Assembly (NCBI GenBank): GCA_937860165.1 | Contig: CALMBE010000293.1 | Span: 1-5,521 of the forward strand | Reading direction: 5' to 3' | Source of the DNA: an uncultured Planctomycetaceae bacterium | Lineage (GTDB): Bacteria > Planctomycetota > Planctomycetia > Pirellulales > Lacipirellulaceae | DNA length: 5,521 nt | Part shown: positions 5,466 to 5,521 of the stretch, one piece after another | Numbering within the stretch: position 1 is the first letter of the stretch | Layout of the letters: each line of letters opens with the position of its first letter | Made by a program: the position numbers and the translations under genes | The notes under the pieces: generated by a model | Databases searched by the model: none | The model's input: the letters and a program-made list of their open reading frames with translations, nothing else | What the model was told of the DNA's origin: nothing

Positions 5466-5474
5466 TGCTATACT
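5466..5474 (+). promoter_or_regulatory. Candidate extended -10 promoter for a gene beyond the window
   Basis: TGCTATACT fits the extended -10 form TGn-TATAAT with one mismatch. There is no good -35 (TTGGTC at 5442-5447 is 21 bases away). It lies about 50 bases after trmL ends and points out of the right edge; the last 45 bases contain no recognisable start with a Shine-Dalgarno. Confidence 0.35.
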
Positions 5475-5521
5475 GTGCGCGGCCTCCAGTGACATTTTCG
5501 GACGACGGCGTAACTGATTGC

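Overview
The window looks like an ordinary chromosomal segment of a planctomycete, probably of the Pirellulales type. This is inferred from protein style (Gfo/Idh/MocA oxidoreductase, tandem-GNAT protein, LpxL-type acyltransferase, lipoprotein with a 'YVTP...FY...L...GW' module), moderate GC, sparse operons and GC-rich palindromic intergenic repeats. No 16S or other marker is present to confirm it.

Layout: (1) 55-1110, plus strand, a predicted lipoprotein built from three tandem modules whose Gly-Trp pairs are exactly 97 residues apart. (2) 1118-1155, an imperfect hairpin with A-tract and T-tract that probably terminates both converging genes. (3) 1197-2195, minus strand, a two-domain GNAT acetyltransferase with a degenerate first domain. 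(4) 2196-2591, a gene-free gap holding a candidate promoter for the GNAT gene and, just upstream of it, a complete 146-bp miniature inverted-repeat element (2323-2468) bracketed by a perfect 8-bp direct repeat. (5) 2592-3533, minus strand, an LpxL/HtrB-family acyltransferase. (6) 3615-3661, a perfect 21-bp palindrome one base after the next gene's stop codon. (7) 3663-4712, minus strand, a Gfo/Idh/MocA oxidoreductase. (8) 4713-4938, a divergent intergenic region with a TATAAT box on each strand. (9) 4939-5415, plus strand, trmL, the tRNA wobble-base 2'-O-methyltransferase. (10) 5416-5521, a tail with an extended -10 promoter for a gene outside the window.

The genes do not form an obvious pathway: an envelope acyltransferase, a sugar-type oxidoreductase, a tRNA modification enzyme, an acetyltransferase and an envelope lipoprotein. 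The oxidoreductase and acyltransferase are codirectional and could share a transcript, but the palindrome lies between them. I see no defence system, CRISPR array or new multi-gene system. The least ordinary items are the miniature element with its target-site duplication, the nested palindrome and the three-module lipoprotein.
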